From positions 11,724,678 to 11,750,677 of the forward strand of contig CM022671.1 of the NCBI GenBank assembly GCA_012295275.1: a DNA stretch of 26,000 bases, written 5' to 3'. Of this stretch, positions 9,672 through 21,745 are shown piece by piece (position 1 is the first letter of the stretch; every line of letters begins with the position of its first letter). Origin of the DNA: Chrysomallon squamiferum (Eukaryota; Mollusca; Gastropoda; Neomphalida; Peltospiridae). Position numbers and translations under genes: made by a program. The notes beneath the pieces are model-generated. The model worked only from the letters and a program-made list of their open reading frames with translations. It was not told where the DNA came from and did not search any database.

Positions 9672-11722
9672 GTAAGTTCAGTTTTATATAAATATTATAA
9701 TAAATTCAATAAGTATTATATACTCCTAAATAAAATATAATTTTTATCTTAATCATTTTTAATGTCATCTTTTCTTTAAAAAAAATAAAATAAATCTGTT
9801 CTACTTTAAATGTCACAGATAAAATACATTGTAAATTTGTTTTATCTGGAATAATTTCAGAATTTTTCATTAAATTTGCTGTGTATTATTTCTGATTTTT
9901 TCCTCACTTTTTTTAGATAAAGTGTATCACATCATTGATATAGAAAACAGCTGTTTTCTCATTTGTATATTCCTATGTTTTTATTTACAAATATAACTGA
10001 AACTAACTGTTGCACGAGCAACATTTATGATTTCAAAAAAACACAGATTTATATTTGAAATTATAGCTTAAATATTAATTTTTGCTTTTCTTTATTTTTT
10101 ATTTTTGTTTTGTTTCTGTTTCTGTGAGATTTTTGTTTTCTTTAAATTATTCTGTTTATTTTCATTTCATTTATGGGTTTTTTCTGTTATTTCTTTCAGT
10201 CGTTCCAAGGCAGTCAAGGACGAGCCTATTTGTTCAATTCTGTGTGAGTATAATATGTCACTTTACGATACAGTTTTTGACAAAATTTGTGATTACAATT
10301 GGTTAGTAACATTTTGATGACAAAGACAGTTTTGGTTGTATTTCTGAGCAAATAAACTAATTATTAAAGCAGACAGATCATTTCAAATGAGCATCCATAT
10401 TTAGATCAGATGTAGGTCAGCCTAAGTTTGTTTACACACGTTTATCACAACAGTTCTGAGAGTATATAAATAGATATTTGATGCTCATGTATCTTTATGG
10501 TTTACAGCTTTAAAAACCCATGAAAAACAGGTATTTTAAAAGAATCTTTAGTTTTTAATCAGATTATTGTGCTAAAATAAGTTAATTTAAAAAAAAACAC
10601 TTGAGGATCTGTTCATTATGTCTGTTTTTATTTATCCTAACTTGTTTCACTTTTTTTTTTTACACACAATTAACCTCTGATAACTAATTATTTCTTTTAT
10701 CTTGCATTAAAAAAAAAAATTAAATGAAATTAACCATTTTATTTCTCAGTTCACTGCTCTTAAGAGTAGCACATTCATGTATATAGAAATTCCCTAAACT
10801 TCATAACAAAATGGTTTTTAAGATTTAAAAAAGTAACTTCAAACAGTAATTTATCAAAGTAAATATAATTCCATCCCCAAAAATTGTACTATAGTCTAGG
10901 TCAGTGTCCAGAAATATAGAAATTTATCTAGTTCTCATATCTTGCCACTATGAACAGTGACTGCAGGATATATATATATAATTTTTATTTTCATTTTCAT
11001 TTTCATAGTGTGAATGTTGGATGTGGTCCTGCAGAGGAGAGGGTTTTGCTAACTGGACTACATGCTGTAGCTGACATTTTTTGTGAGTGTTGTAAAACAA
11101 CACTTGGATGGAAATATGTAAGTTATGTTTTATTTTCCACCATTGTTTGAAATTTTGAATCTTCGTTGCTTTAAACAGTAAGGCATTAATTTGTAAGATC
11201 ATTTGATGATCAGTACTTGTTATATTTATCTTGCTAGTTGTACAGATACACATTCTTAGTTATTTGATTTGATTAAATCTACTCATTTGTTTTTCCATTA
11301 CTTAATTAAAATATCCCTATGACATTTTTATAAGAAAATTTTAATTTTATTAATTTTAAAAATCATGATATACATGGTATGATATCAGAAACAATTTTGA
11401 AAATTTTGTATATATATATAAAACGTTAACAACCCTGCCCACAAACAAGCATCCTAAATTTTATTTTAAATAGTTCTAAATCATACCAATGAGATCTGTA
11501 TCACAAAAAGCGATAGATGCATAAGTAATTAGTGTAATTCAATATATAGTATTTGTGTAATTTACTTATATCTCATCTTTTACTATACTAATTTAATCAA
11601 CTCTATATTTAATTTATGTTTTTGTTTTTCAGGAACATGCATTCGAATCTAGTCAGAAATATAAGGAGGGAAAATATATCATAGAACTCGCACATATGAT
11701 TAAAGACAATGGATGGGAATGA
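9567..11722 (+). CDS. Yippee-like protein, YPEL1-4 class (four coding exons, complete)
   Basis: Joined exons 9567-9671, 10200-10243, 11009-11117 and 11633-11722 give 348 nt, 115 residues plus TGA. The product is a Yippee/Mis18-fold zinc-binding protein. The signature Cys19-X2-Cys22-X52-Cys75-X2-Cys78 is exact, and the family blocks [37 protein letters not shown] and the C-terminal [11 protein letters not shown] are all present. This places it in the YPEL1-4 group and not YPEL5. Vertebrate relatives are about 119 residues; the small difference lies at the N-terminus. YPEL1-4 proteins are reported in the nucleus and at the centrosome or mitotic apparatus; their biochemical activity is poorly defined, and YPEL5 works with the CTLH/GID ubiquitin ligase. 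The start has a strong context (A at -3, G at +4) and matches the invertebrate-type MVKTFQ start. Introns are 528, 765 and 515 bp, all GT-AG. Mildly unusual points: PPKCHRTY appears one residue longer than the usual block, and Phe replaces the common Tyr before Cys75. Confidence 0.97.
10200..10243 (+). other. Coding exon 2 of the yippee-like gene (44-nt microexon-like)
   Basis: It is preceded by TTCTTTCAG and followed by GTGAGT, with phase 0 in and phase 2 out. It encodes [14 protein letters not shown] plus two bases of the next Val codon. At 44 nt it is small and easily missed by gene finders. Confidence 0.96.
11009..11117 (+). other. Coding exon 3 of the yippee-like gene
   Basis: It is preceded by TTTTCATAG and followed by GTAAGT, and it completes the Val50 codon. 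It encodes [25 protein letters not shown] and the second zinc half-site CECC (Cys75, Cys78), ending in TLGWKY. The extra Cys77 inside the half-site is a feature I recall from other invertebrate members. Confidence 0.97.
11633..11722 (+). other. Coding exon 4 of the yippee-like gene, with stop codon
   Basis: It is preceded by TTTTTGTTTTTCAG. It encodes [19 protein letters not shown] and [10 protein letters not shown], and TGA is at 11720-11722. The C-terminal block is the conserved end of YPEL1-4 proteins. Confidence 0.97.
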
Positions 11723-13142
11723 AATCTGTTGAGGTTTATGCCTGTAGTTTCCTATTCCTAAGAATCTATGACGTTTGTACAAATAATAACAATATTTTTA
11801 GTGTCAAGATTTCTGAAACAAGACATGTCTAATTTCTAAATTAAATACAGTATTCTCTGTTGACAGACTTTAGGACATGATCTGGTAATGTCTTGTTTAG
11901 CATCATTATAAAAGGTGTATTATTTACTTACTTAATATAGGTACAGTTTTTATTTGATAATTATCTTGTTTTGTCACATCAAGATCTTTCAAACATAATC
12001 TATTTCTTTTAGAATACACAAAAAACAAAACAAAAAACCCCACCAAAACATTGAATAGGAGGCTACATGTTCTGTCAACAAGATGAATGGATTTCATTGT
12101 TTATGATGAGTGAAATGTTGTTGACTGATAATCAGAAATTATTTTATTACTGTCTCTATTTTGCCTTTCTGAAAATGAATCAAGACAAATGAAGCTCATG
12201 ATGATGCTTTACAATTTTAAGTGAGATTGTGATATACTAAAAATTTGGAGTTGTATTGTGAAATAATAACAGAAAGACTAATTATTTGGAGTTCTACATG
12301 TATGAAAAGGAGTTAAAAACATGCATGGATAACAAACTAGAGTAAAAACAAATAATTTATGCATGATTCTAAAAATATTTCTGATTTGTGATTCATTAAC
12401 TAATAATAATAACATTACTACAATTAGACATTTATAAATATAATGGTGAAGCTAATGGAATAGTGTTTCAACAAGAAATGATGAGGCAGCCATATTTGAT
12501 CTGAATACATTAACTCACAATGATAGTTTATTACTATCTTCTGATGACATGTATCCTTTTGGGGATTCTGCAGAAGACTGCCCTAAAATCCATTGTCTTT
12601 TGTTATGGTTGATTCAGGTAAAGAGTAAAAGATTTTTATGAAATTATTTTCTTTGAATAGACGTGGACATTAAGCCATTTCAGTGATACCTCTGTAATCT
12701 ACAGCAATGGATTGAGTTTCATGATTTTGACTACGTCATAGAAAGTATGCCAATTTCAAAAACAAATCATTTTTATATATCATTTTGAGATGAAAGGGTC
12801 ACTATTCACAAAATTATGATATCACCTATGCCCATAAAGCAGTGTACAAACATTAATTAGGGTGCAATACAGTTGTCTTTCAGACGTGAAATCCTGATGT
12901 CAGAATTTAAAAAATGGGTGAAGGTAAGCATATTCCAGCATCCGGTGTGGAATAAATACAATTCCAGGAACAATAACCCTCTCATTTCATTACACAAAAA
13001 GAAAATTCAAGGTTTTGGATATCTCTATAATGAAGTGGTTTTTCTTCAAAGAACCACATATTCATTTTCTGAGAGACTTGATCCAAAGATTTTGTTTTTA
13101 TGTCTTTCAAACATCTTTAACAACAGCCAGGAGATACATTGC

Positions 13143-13170
13143 AAAAAAAAAAAAAAAAAAAAAAAAAAAA
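13143..13170. repeat. A28 homopolymer
   Basis: Uninterrupted run inside the proposed 3' UTR. An internal A tract of this length would prime oligo-dT and can create false 3' ends in cDNA libraries. Confidence 0.95.
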
Positions 13171-14845
13171 CAGCCAAAAAATGAGAGGAAACAAATATTG
13201 CCATGCATACCCATAATAAATCACATGGGTCTGTCTTGGGGAAAGTGTCACCCCTACATAACTTTACTGCCAAAGACATAAATGTACACTTTTGAGTTTT
13301 GAAGAATGTTCTACATTATCAAAACAGAGGAATGCCATAATGGTAATACTGGAAGAATTCAAGGAGCAGGCATAAAAATCGGTTTAAAAAAATAATAGAT
13401 AATTTATTTTTATTTATTTTTTCTTTAAATTGAAATTAAGAATTCTGTCTGAAAATAATAAAATGTCGTTGGATATTGAGTTTAATTTTAAATTTTGGAA
13501 ATAATGATAAACTCTGATAAAAAAAAACAACAGTAACAAACTTGTTTTTAAAACAGGATATTCTATCAAATCTTGAGATACTTTAATGAGGTGAGTCCAC
13601 TCTGTCACTGACTGCAGTATAACATGATGAACTCTGTTGTTCAAATCTGGAAGGTAAACTGGCAGAGTTATTTTTTATAAACCTGTGATGTGCAGACATT
13701 TCAATATTACATCATTGCATCCGGTTGACAGATGCTTGGTCAGGTTCTGTTTTTCAGCTGTGATTTTCATCCCATCTTAACATCAGCAATATAGTGATGG
13801 TTTCACTCATTTATGTTTATAAAAGCTTGGAAGATTTAAGATTTAACTTTAAATACATTTAAAAAGCAAGTATGTTAGTCATGGTTCTTTCATCTCTTAA
13901 ATGATAGAACATACTGAATAATGATAATGTAATCATTAACCCTTTGACCTATTAAAAAAATTGAATAGCCAGCTGACAGATCTAAAAATTAAACAGGTTT
14001 TGTATTTGTAAATTTCAAAAATATACCAAAGTGCCTTTAAATAATAGAAATTAATTCCTGAAATTTTTATTAAACACTATGGACAGTTTTTATTTCTATT
14101 CAGCTAATATCATAACTGGGAATTTTACAAGTAAATATTCAAAAGGTCAAAAGGTTAATGAAACTAATCCACTATAATTGTACTTTATATTCTGTGATTG
14201 TTTGATTTTTAACATATCAGTTTAGATATAATTTTATATTAAATATTTTTGATCATCTCTATTTCTCTTAAATTCAATTTAAACAGTCCTATAAATAATT
14301 AGGTTTTAGTAAGCATTTCTCTTACTTGCAGTATTAAATCTTAAGCATAAAATATGTGAGTTTTAAAAATAAAAAATAAATAATAACAGTGAAAAGTGTT
14401 TGGTTCAAAGAGTGACATTAATTACTGTATTAAACCAAAAAGGAAGAATTACATAATTTAAAAATAATTTAAACAATTTGATCTTTTGTTACAAAAATTA
14501 ACTTGATTCCTGTTTCATTTTTATTTTTATTTTTTTCCAAAGAATTTTTAAGAATTTTTTTTAATAAATTGGCTATTATGAAAGCAGTTTTTTAAAATTT
14601 TCAGTGATTTCAATAGACTTTATAAAATTCATTCTTTTCCTTTTTCACAATCACCATTCTTTTTTTGTTTTATTTTTCACTTTTTCCTGTGGAAACTTTT
14701 TTTTTAAATATTACTAATATGTGCAAATGTAATCTAAAATTAAATGAAGCTAAATATATAATCCAAGAATATGAATTAATTTTTATATTTTGGTAAAGTT
14801 GACAAAAATTATCTGTTTATTTTGACTAAATTAATGTTGCTCTAA

Positions 14846-14908
14846 AACTTGATTTACATTTGTATTTCAGTACACCTGATGATGTATATATTATTCTTAA
14901 ATCAAGTT
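14846..14908 (+). repeat. 11-bp inverted repeat in the proposed 3' UTR
   Basis: AACTTGATTTA (14846-14856) is exactly complementary to TAAATCAAGTT (14898-14908), with a 41-nt loop holding one Pumilio-like site at 14883. It could present that site in an RNA stem-loop. Confidence 0.7.
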
Positions 14909-17699
14909 AAAATTATTTTTGCAATTAAGTCATCAGCAAAAGAATTCAATGTTAATTTGTTTTTATATGTGTGTATATATATAGATATATAGCTTTCACT
15001 TGCATTGATCATTAACATTATCATTTGTTCATGATGTTAACTTGATGGTATAATTTTCTTTATCAGTAGCTGATGTTTGGATGTTGTATTGATTATATTT
15101 AATTTTGTATTTTATTAAGAAATCATTCCTTATTTTGTTTAGTTTTATGAAACACCTTTCTAAAAGTGATTTTATTTGTTACTTGGGAATTAATTTTCCA
15201 TGCTTCTGTTAACTGACTGAAGTTGCACAGATAAGAGGGTTATGGTCAAGATTACATAATTATCATTTCTTTTTTTTTGTGATTGTACAAATAACTAATA
15301 TTTTCAACAAGTATGCCTTTTAATTTATGTAAATATGTTAGCTGCAAGCAATTTTTGGTTGAAAAGTGATGTTTTTTATTTCATCAAGTTAGCAACTATA
15401 ATTATTTTTTTATTTGTTATTGCACAACTTAAATATTCTAATTTATGTGCTGAAATCATTTGAACAGTATTGCTGCAGTTAAAAAGTTCATTTTGTAGAA
15501 GTTAAATACACTTTTTTGGCTTATTACCTCAATTTTTTTTTGGAGGGGTACTGGAAACTATTCCAATATTAGGGCCAGCAATAGGAACAATGGTTTCAGT
15601 TTTTTGTATTAATATATAAAACCTTAAGACAGAATTTAAATTAGTTTTATTTTGTAAATGCTAAAGTGTGTATGTTTTTAAACAGTAGACTGTGAGTGCT
15701 TATCTGATTTGATGTTTGTTTTGTATATTAGAGGCTGTGTTAACTGAATCGAGTAGTGCTGTGTTATTTCAGTTTATTTATTGTTTTGTAAGATGTTATA
15801 TGGCTCCAGTGTGCACTAAAGCAGCATTTTAATTTTAAAACAAGGAATAAACAAATATTTGGCAGTTACATATTAAATTTCATTTAGAATGGATTTAATC
15901 AAATTGAAATTTAAAAAAAAACTATAAAAAAAATATTTTCATTTTATTTAGTCCAAGTTAATTATTTTGCCTGGTATTGATAAACTCGGCTAAAGTTTTG
16001 TTGTATTATGCCTAATTGTATCAATTTAAACAATGTTTTTGTTTATATATATATATTATAGATTAAAAATGTATTTATGCCTTTAAAGATGAATTCAGGT
16101 TTCACATTCCAATAGATATTCAGTTACGCAAGGGTTGTTAATATATTTGGGCCAAATTTTATTCAAAATAACCCACATCGCTGCTAAAATAACATATCAG
16201 TCTATGCTCTGTAGAAAAAAATATATACATGATTCATTATCTGAGTTACTTTGGATTTAGTTCAACAGGCTTGTACATTTTTTTATTAATTTCAATTTAA
16301 TATTAAGACAGGTTTCAAATTTTATTTAAATATTACCATTTCTGTTTTAATTCTCTCTTTCTCAGTTATGCAAAAATTAAAGTAAAACATATCTACTATT
16401 ATTTAAGAAAATATTCTGCATTCAGTAGTATTTATCTAATAAAAGTGGATATGTTCCATCCCCCAAAACAATTATTAGAAAGACCAAACTGTAGTGGACC
16501 ATTTCATATAGAAAATAGAACTGTCTTTTGAAAAAATACAATTATGTCTTCTTTTTTTATCATTTTGTTGAAATTTTGTATCTTTTATTTATTTAAATAT
16601 TTATTTATTTATTTATTACATTTTAGTATCTGAGTTACTTGTTTTATGAATGGTTCAAATAAAAACTAAAGCTTTAAGAATTTATCATTTTTTATATATA
16701 TATTCTTCTTTTTTTCTTTCTTTTTTTGGCAGGTTATTAATTTTTCTCTGTTTGATAACACATTTTAAATAAATATTGTTTAGGGGGACTGCTTTCTTTA
16801 ACACTTGTGTTAATCTAAACATCAGGTTTGTTTTGGGTTTTTTTTAAATTTTATTTTTGTTGTTTTCTTTATATGTGGTTATATTTTGTTAACATTCATT
16901 ATGTAGTAGCTAGTTTGATGGACATATACAGCTTATAGTGGGTGATGTGTTTACATTTGGTTTTGGGCTTTTTCTGCATGTGAAATAATTTGTTGTAGGA
17001 CTGGCTCCATATATGGAGTGTACTAAACTAATATGATTTAATTCTCATTTAGATTCAGAATTCAAGAAATTATAACGATCAGAATTTTAAAAATAAAACC
17101 ACTCATATCATGAAATTCAGTAACAGAATTTTATAACTTTAATTGAACACAATTGTAAAATTGAATATTTCTTTATTACAAATGGTTATGATAATTATAT
17201 AAATCATTATGGTAATTTTTTACACAGAGTTTAATTTTATTACATAAAATGATGGCATAATACGAAATAACTTGAAATATGGTCCATGTAAATCATGGTT
17301 ATGATGCCTTATTCTGGGTTCTGTGACATTCTGAAAAAACTGGTTATATGAGTCCATCAGTGAATTAATGATAGTGATTAACTGTGACATTCTCATTTGA
17401 ATCTAATAAGTGTTTTCTATTATTATTATTATTTATTTATTTATTTGTTGTTTTTGTGGGGTTTTTTAGCTTGGAATATCTTGCAGACAGTTTGCAATCT
17501 AATTAGTCCCATGAGTGTTTGTGTGTATGTACGTGCATGTGTGTTTGTGTTGTGTGGTACATGTATAAATATTTGTGTAAATTAATAATAATGTTCTCCA
17601 GTGTCATGTATTCACTATTCGTCCAGTTTTTAATTTTTGTCATCCAACATTTTCATGTAATCATTAATTTATACCTGACATATGCTTTGACTGCAGTAC

Positions 17700-17735
17700 A
17701 ATAAACTGAATGTCATTGTTTTAGTTCGTGTTTGT
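17700..17735 (+). terminator. Polyadenylation signal and downstream element (distal)
   Basis: A canonical AATAAA at 17700-17705 is followed within about 12-35 nt by a TGT/GTTTT-rich stretch, the usual arrangement of cleavage signal and GU-rich element. It coincides with the end of the CpG-poor domain, so I take it as the most distal 3' end of the yippee-like transcript. Confidence 0.5.
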
Positions 17736-18881
17736 TCTTTTCATCATTTTAACCAACCCTATAAGATTATTATAATTAAGACATGCATTCATTTCCTCCT
17801 AGAAACTTAAAATAAACAAACAATAATTAAGAAAACATGACAATGATAGTTTAATATTTATGATTCATTGATGAAATGTATGGTTTTATTCAATGAACTC
17901 CTCTGATTTGATCATTGATATTATTCATTCTTTTTTTTCTTTTTTTTCTTAATAGAATCATTTATTAATTATTTATCCTATAGGTAGTTTGTTGTCTAGA
18001 TATTAATAGTTACTATATATTAGACTGGCTACGATCCAGCAGCCTTCAAAATATAATAATTCTCTTTTATAAATAAATACATATATGCCATTATCTATTG
18101 GAGTGTCACCAATATCTGGTATATTTAAATCGATAACAAATTAACGCTCTGTATAGAAGATTTAAATCAGAGATGTAGTACCATGCCTATTTGGCTGATT
18201 AAACCTTTAAATTTCAGTTTTCCATTTTTCGAAAAGAACGCGTAGAAAATCATAGAACTCTTTCAAATAGTAAAATAAAACAATGACCTAAACCTCATGG
18301 TCTGTACATTCTAACCTGAGAGATACTATATTCTGAAAACATGTGCACGCACACACACACACAACACACACATTAGCAGCACAAAGAATATTACTAATAA
18401 ATAATTTTTTTCATCTTGACTAAAATTGTGTGGTTAGACATTCATTCATTCATATTAATATTCATGCTGGTATTCTGAAATTCCGTCTTCACATCTAACA
18501 GAATTTATTAAGAAATCCACTCTCAGATATGCCAGATACTATAGTTTTAATATATATTTTGATTATGGTTATAAATTGAAATGCACCCACTAAAAAAGAG
18601 CAATACATTTTTTGAAATGATCCCTTTGACCTTTATTCATATAAAAATATTTTGCACCATGTGGTTAAATTATCAGTTTTTATTTAATTTTGTGAAAATA
18701 TTTGTCTGTTTTATTAACTATCTGGACTGCTGACAAAACAGTATACAACAAATATATCCAATCCAACAGCTTGACCCTTCTGTCCAAAGTAATTCGCACA
18801 ATGAGGTTTTATATCAATTTTAAATTCTTTGTGTTTGCAATTCTAAATGTACGCCTTTTTTCCTTTTGTAATTAGATATGA
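17736..18881. other. Intergenic AT-rich sequence
   Basis: No gene is visible. CpGs return from about 18030. A short (CA)n tract lies near 18344-18370. Confidence 0.5.

Positions 18882-18909
<28 letters not shown>
18882..18909. repeat. (TG)n microsatellite
   Basis: About 14 TG units. Confidence 0.95.
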
Positions 18910-18912
<3 letters not shown>

Positions 18913-19031
18913 AACAAATACTACTTACAACCTTGTATCAAAAGGTGCTTTTCAAAGGAGACAATATGAACACTTTAGTTTTCAATGTTCTTTTATTTGT
19001 TTTCTTTATTTCTTTATTTTCTTTTTCTTTA

Positions 19032-19055
19032 TTTTTTTTTTTTTTTTTTTTTTTT
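19032..19055. repeat. T24 homopolymer
   Basis: Preceded by imperfect TTTC/TTTA repeats from about 18990. Confidence 0.93.
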
Positions 19056-19499
19056 CTTTATATGTAATATCAGTAATCAGTAATTATTGTAAATGCAAAC
19101 TGGCTTTGATTTTATTTAATAGTCTCTGAATTGTTAAAAATTGATTTCCATGGCTAATATATTCAAAATTCATATTCCTCACATCAGCATGCTTAGACCG
19201 AGGTTATTTTATTTTATCTCTTTAAAGAGTTTTAATATCTAGGATAAAGGTGTTCGGCCTTACTCGTTTTTGAAACAAAATGTTTAAAAAAGGAAATTTA
19301 AATGTCTATCCTGCCATGTTGGTATGACGTGTCTATAATTTAAAGCTTCAATATATAGCATTAATTTCTTAATATTGATTTACATACATCCAGATCTTGG
19401 CGATTCTCCATTAAGTATAAATATACATGTATTTATTATATACCTTTTATATGCATTATGTCTGGTCTTGTTTCTTACTCTGTGGTACAGAACTTTTCT

Positions 19500-19575
19500 G
19501 CATATACATATATATGAATGTGTGTATATGTATGTATGTGTACATATATGTGTGTGTGTTTGTGTGTGTGCTCAT
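19500..19575. repeat. Compound TA/TG/TGTA microsatellite
   Basis: Interleaved ATAT, TGTATG and (TG)n blocks. Open frames across it yield Tyr/Cys/Val-rich low-complexity peptides and are not genes. Confidence 0.85.
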
Positions 19576-19633
19576 AAAATGTTACACCCATGATTTGCTT
19601 AATTATTAATTATTAGTTATTTAAAGTTATTTA

Positions 19634-19661
19634 TTTTTTTTTTTTTTTTTTTTTTTTTTTT
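19634..19661. repeat. T28 homopolymer
   Basis: Uninterrupted T run followed by ATT repeats. Confidence 0.95.
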
Positions 19662-20683
19662 ATTATTATGTCAAATAACTTATTTGACCAATAATCCTTT
19701 CTCCTTGCCATTTAAATGTATGCGTAGCAGATGTGTTTAATACATGACTTCTTTATCTTCCACATCTATCAGACAACAATACAAAATCAATATTGATTGA
19801 TCAGTCTATATTCTAGAAATAAAAACCTTGCTCACTCGTATCTGGAAAAAGCTGGTGTCTGAATATACAGTTAGTAAATGAACTGCATGTGACAGGACTA
19901 AGGGAAAGAAGGAAGTGTGATATTAACATTATGCAGTTTGCCTAACTGTTGGTCTCAATAAATAGATGATCGATAAGCTTGAGATTAATGTAATCCGGGA
20001 AGGATTATATACAATCCTTCTATCAGCTTAACAACGATTACTAACTTATTAAATGTTAATTTTGTTTATCCCTGCCATCCCATTAATGCCCTTGTACTCT
20101 CTCTTACTGGGAAAGCCCCGACTGAGAAAAATACAGCTTTTCGGCACAGAACTGTATTTACTTGAATAAATTTTTGCTATTTACATACATTGTTCAAAGT
20201 CACTTCTTTAGTGTTTAACTGCTGGTTTAGATCTTAGAAGGCCATTTTGAAAAAAAATTATCAAAAATAACAAATAAATTATTATTACTAAAAGTTATAG
20301 GTTTTGATGAATAATTTATAATCTTTTAGTTGACAAAGAATATAAAATTCAAGTAATGAATGTAAATTGTTATATATGTGACAATATATAAGAGTTAGAA
20401 AACACATTATGTTCTAACTAGAGTCATGACAATACAAAAGAAAAGCCATTAACGGACTATACTGATTCCAAGCAGCTATTTGTTTTCTCAGTGTTTTCTA
20501 ATACTGTCTTTCCGTTTACTTAACTATATGCTAATCTAAATTGCCTCCATATTTTAATAATTATATAAAAATAATATCTTTGGAGCGGTGAAACTACGAT
20601 TTTTGAAAACACTATATCGAAACTTTAAAGATAAAATCTGTCAAGTATCAGAATTAATTTTAGTAAACAACAAAAATAAAAAA

Positions 20684-20714
<31 letters not shown>

Positions 20715-21530
20715 AGAAATATATAAATTAAAAATTCTAGAGCCTTATATTTAAAACAGAATTCAAAGAGTACAGCTGTGGAATAGCCAAGAGATGCAGA
20801 GAGATGCAACTCATTGTTTCTGCAGTGCATCGCAGTCTAGCACGATATTCCAGCGATACCCTTACAAGTAGTTTACTTTTCTTTTTACTGCATTATGCAG
20901 CAGTAGCCGTAAATAAATAAATAAATAAACAAGCATTAAAAATACATTATTTTTTTAACTGGCCCTCTACAATACAATATAAAACTTTATTGAAAACATT
21001 AAAAGCAACATATAGGCTAATTTTGATTACCTAAGATACATATATAACATTATGACGGTAAACCGTTTTTGTCGCTTCACGCAGTAGGGCCCTTAACCAT
21101 ACCCTAATAGGGCCTCGTCCAAGCTGTGGAAAGTTTTCTCTGCGATATTTAGATACTGTTTTCTGTGTTTCTTTAACATAGTAAATTGGTCCTAACTTAT
21201 TTACTAAACCACAGATTTCAGTTTAGGTTGTACCTACTTGTAGAATTCGCTGGTAGCAATTCTTTTTGCTTGTTATAATATTTTATATTGTTGTACTGTT
21301 AAGGTACAGTTTTTGAAAGTGTCGGTAAGATATTTAATATTTACCTAAATCGCTTACTTTAATATAGTTTAATATCTCGTAATTAACCTATATATATATA
21401 TATACTTAAAGTAAGTAAATATGTTAACCATTCATTTCTACAAATATTCCTAACAGTATGTATTAATTAAATATCTACTGTTAGTTAACAGTAATCCAGT
21501 TACTGAAATCACCTAACAATTAACAATCAT
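19662..21530. other. Intergenic sequence with small repeats
   Basis: No gene is visible. It includes an inverted repeat at 19999-20020, an (AT)n tract at about 20683-20702, (AAAT)n near 20910-20928, and a patch near 21075-21120 where TAGGGCC occurs twice. Confidence 0.5.
19999..20020. repeat. 8-bp inverted repeat with 6-nt loop
   Basis: GAAGGATT (19999-20006), ATATAC, then AATCCTTC (20013-20020). The arms are exactly complementary. Confidence 0.75.
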
Positions 21531-21745
21531 TAGCGAGAGACAAAAGGAATTTTTGTCTGCTCCGCCCTGCTGACTTCATGGAAGTCCGCGACGTGTTTAT
21601 TTAAGTAAAAGACAAAAGAGCCCAGACAACACATAGAGAGACCACAGAGAACAAATAAAAGACGCGGGTAGGAGTGAGGTGTTGACGGCCATTATTAGGC
21701 AATTATGTCAGTAACTATATTTTGCGTTATCTTTGTTTAAGCCGG
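21531..21745. promoter_or_regulatory. CpG-bearing promoter-like or enhancer-like patch
   Basis: This 215-bp stretch is visibly richer in G+C and CpG than its neighbourhood. It holds an 8-bp stem AGACAAAA (21538-21545) / TTTTGTCT (21551-21558), a palindrome GACTTC-ATG-GAAGTC near 21575, a TATTTAA box at about 21598-21604, and an ETS-type CCGGAAG near its end. No transcript can be attached to it from the window, so the call is only compositional. Confidence 0.3.

Larger units (their letters stand above)
11723..17725 (+). other. Long 3' UTR of the yippee-like gene (extent inferred)
   Basis: There is no further coding exon, and the sequence is uniformly AT-rich. It contains many ATTTA words and Pumilio-type TGTANATA sites (14883-14890, 14972-14979, 15328-15335). 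Possible earlier poly(A) signals AATAAA occur at 12951 and about 15845, so tandem 3' ends are likely. CpG is depleted (about 17 in 6 kb) up to the AATAAA at 17700 and recovers from about 18030. A 103-codon open frame (12873-13184) lies here but has no recognisable domain and ends in a poly-Lys run from the A28 tract. Confidence 0.4.

Noticed and set aside
10082-10317. 70- and 74-codon open frames over the second coding exon
   Set aside because: These run through intron sequence and only overlap the real 44-nt exon; the exon is defined by its splice sites and family match.
10948-11253. 101-codon minus-strand open frame
   Set aside because: It is antisense to coding exon 3; the plus strand matches the yippee family.
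9567-11722. Assignment to YPEL5
   Set aside because: The N-terminal [10 protein letters not shown] block and C-terminal [11 protein letters not shown] are YPEL1-4 features; YPEL5 differs in both.
12873-13184. 103-codon plus-strand open frame
   Set aside because: It has no recognisable domain, runs into a homopolymer, and lies in the CpG-poor proposed 3' UTR. Its mixed composition up to about residue 88 means a protein search would still be worthwhile.
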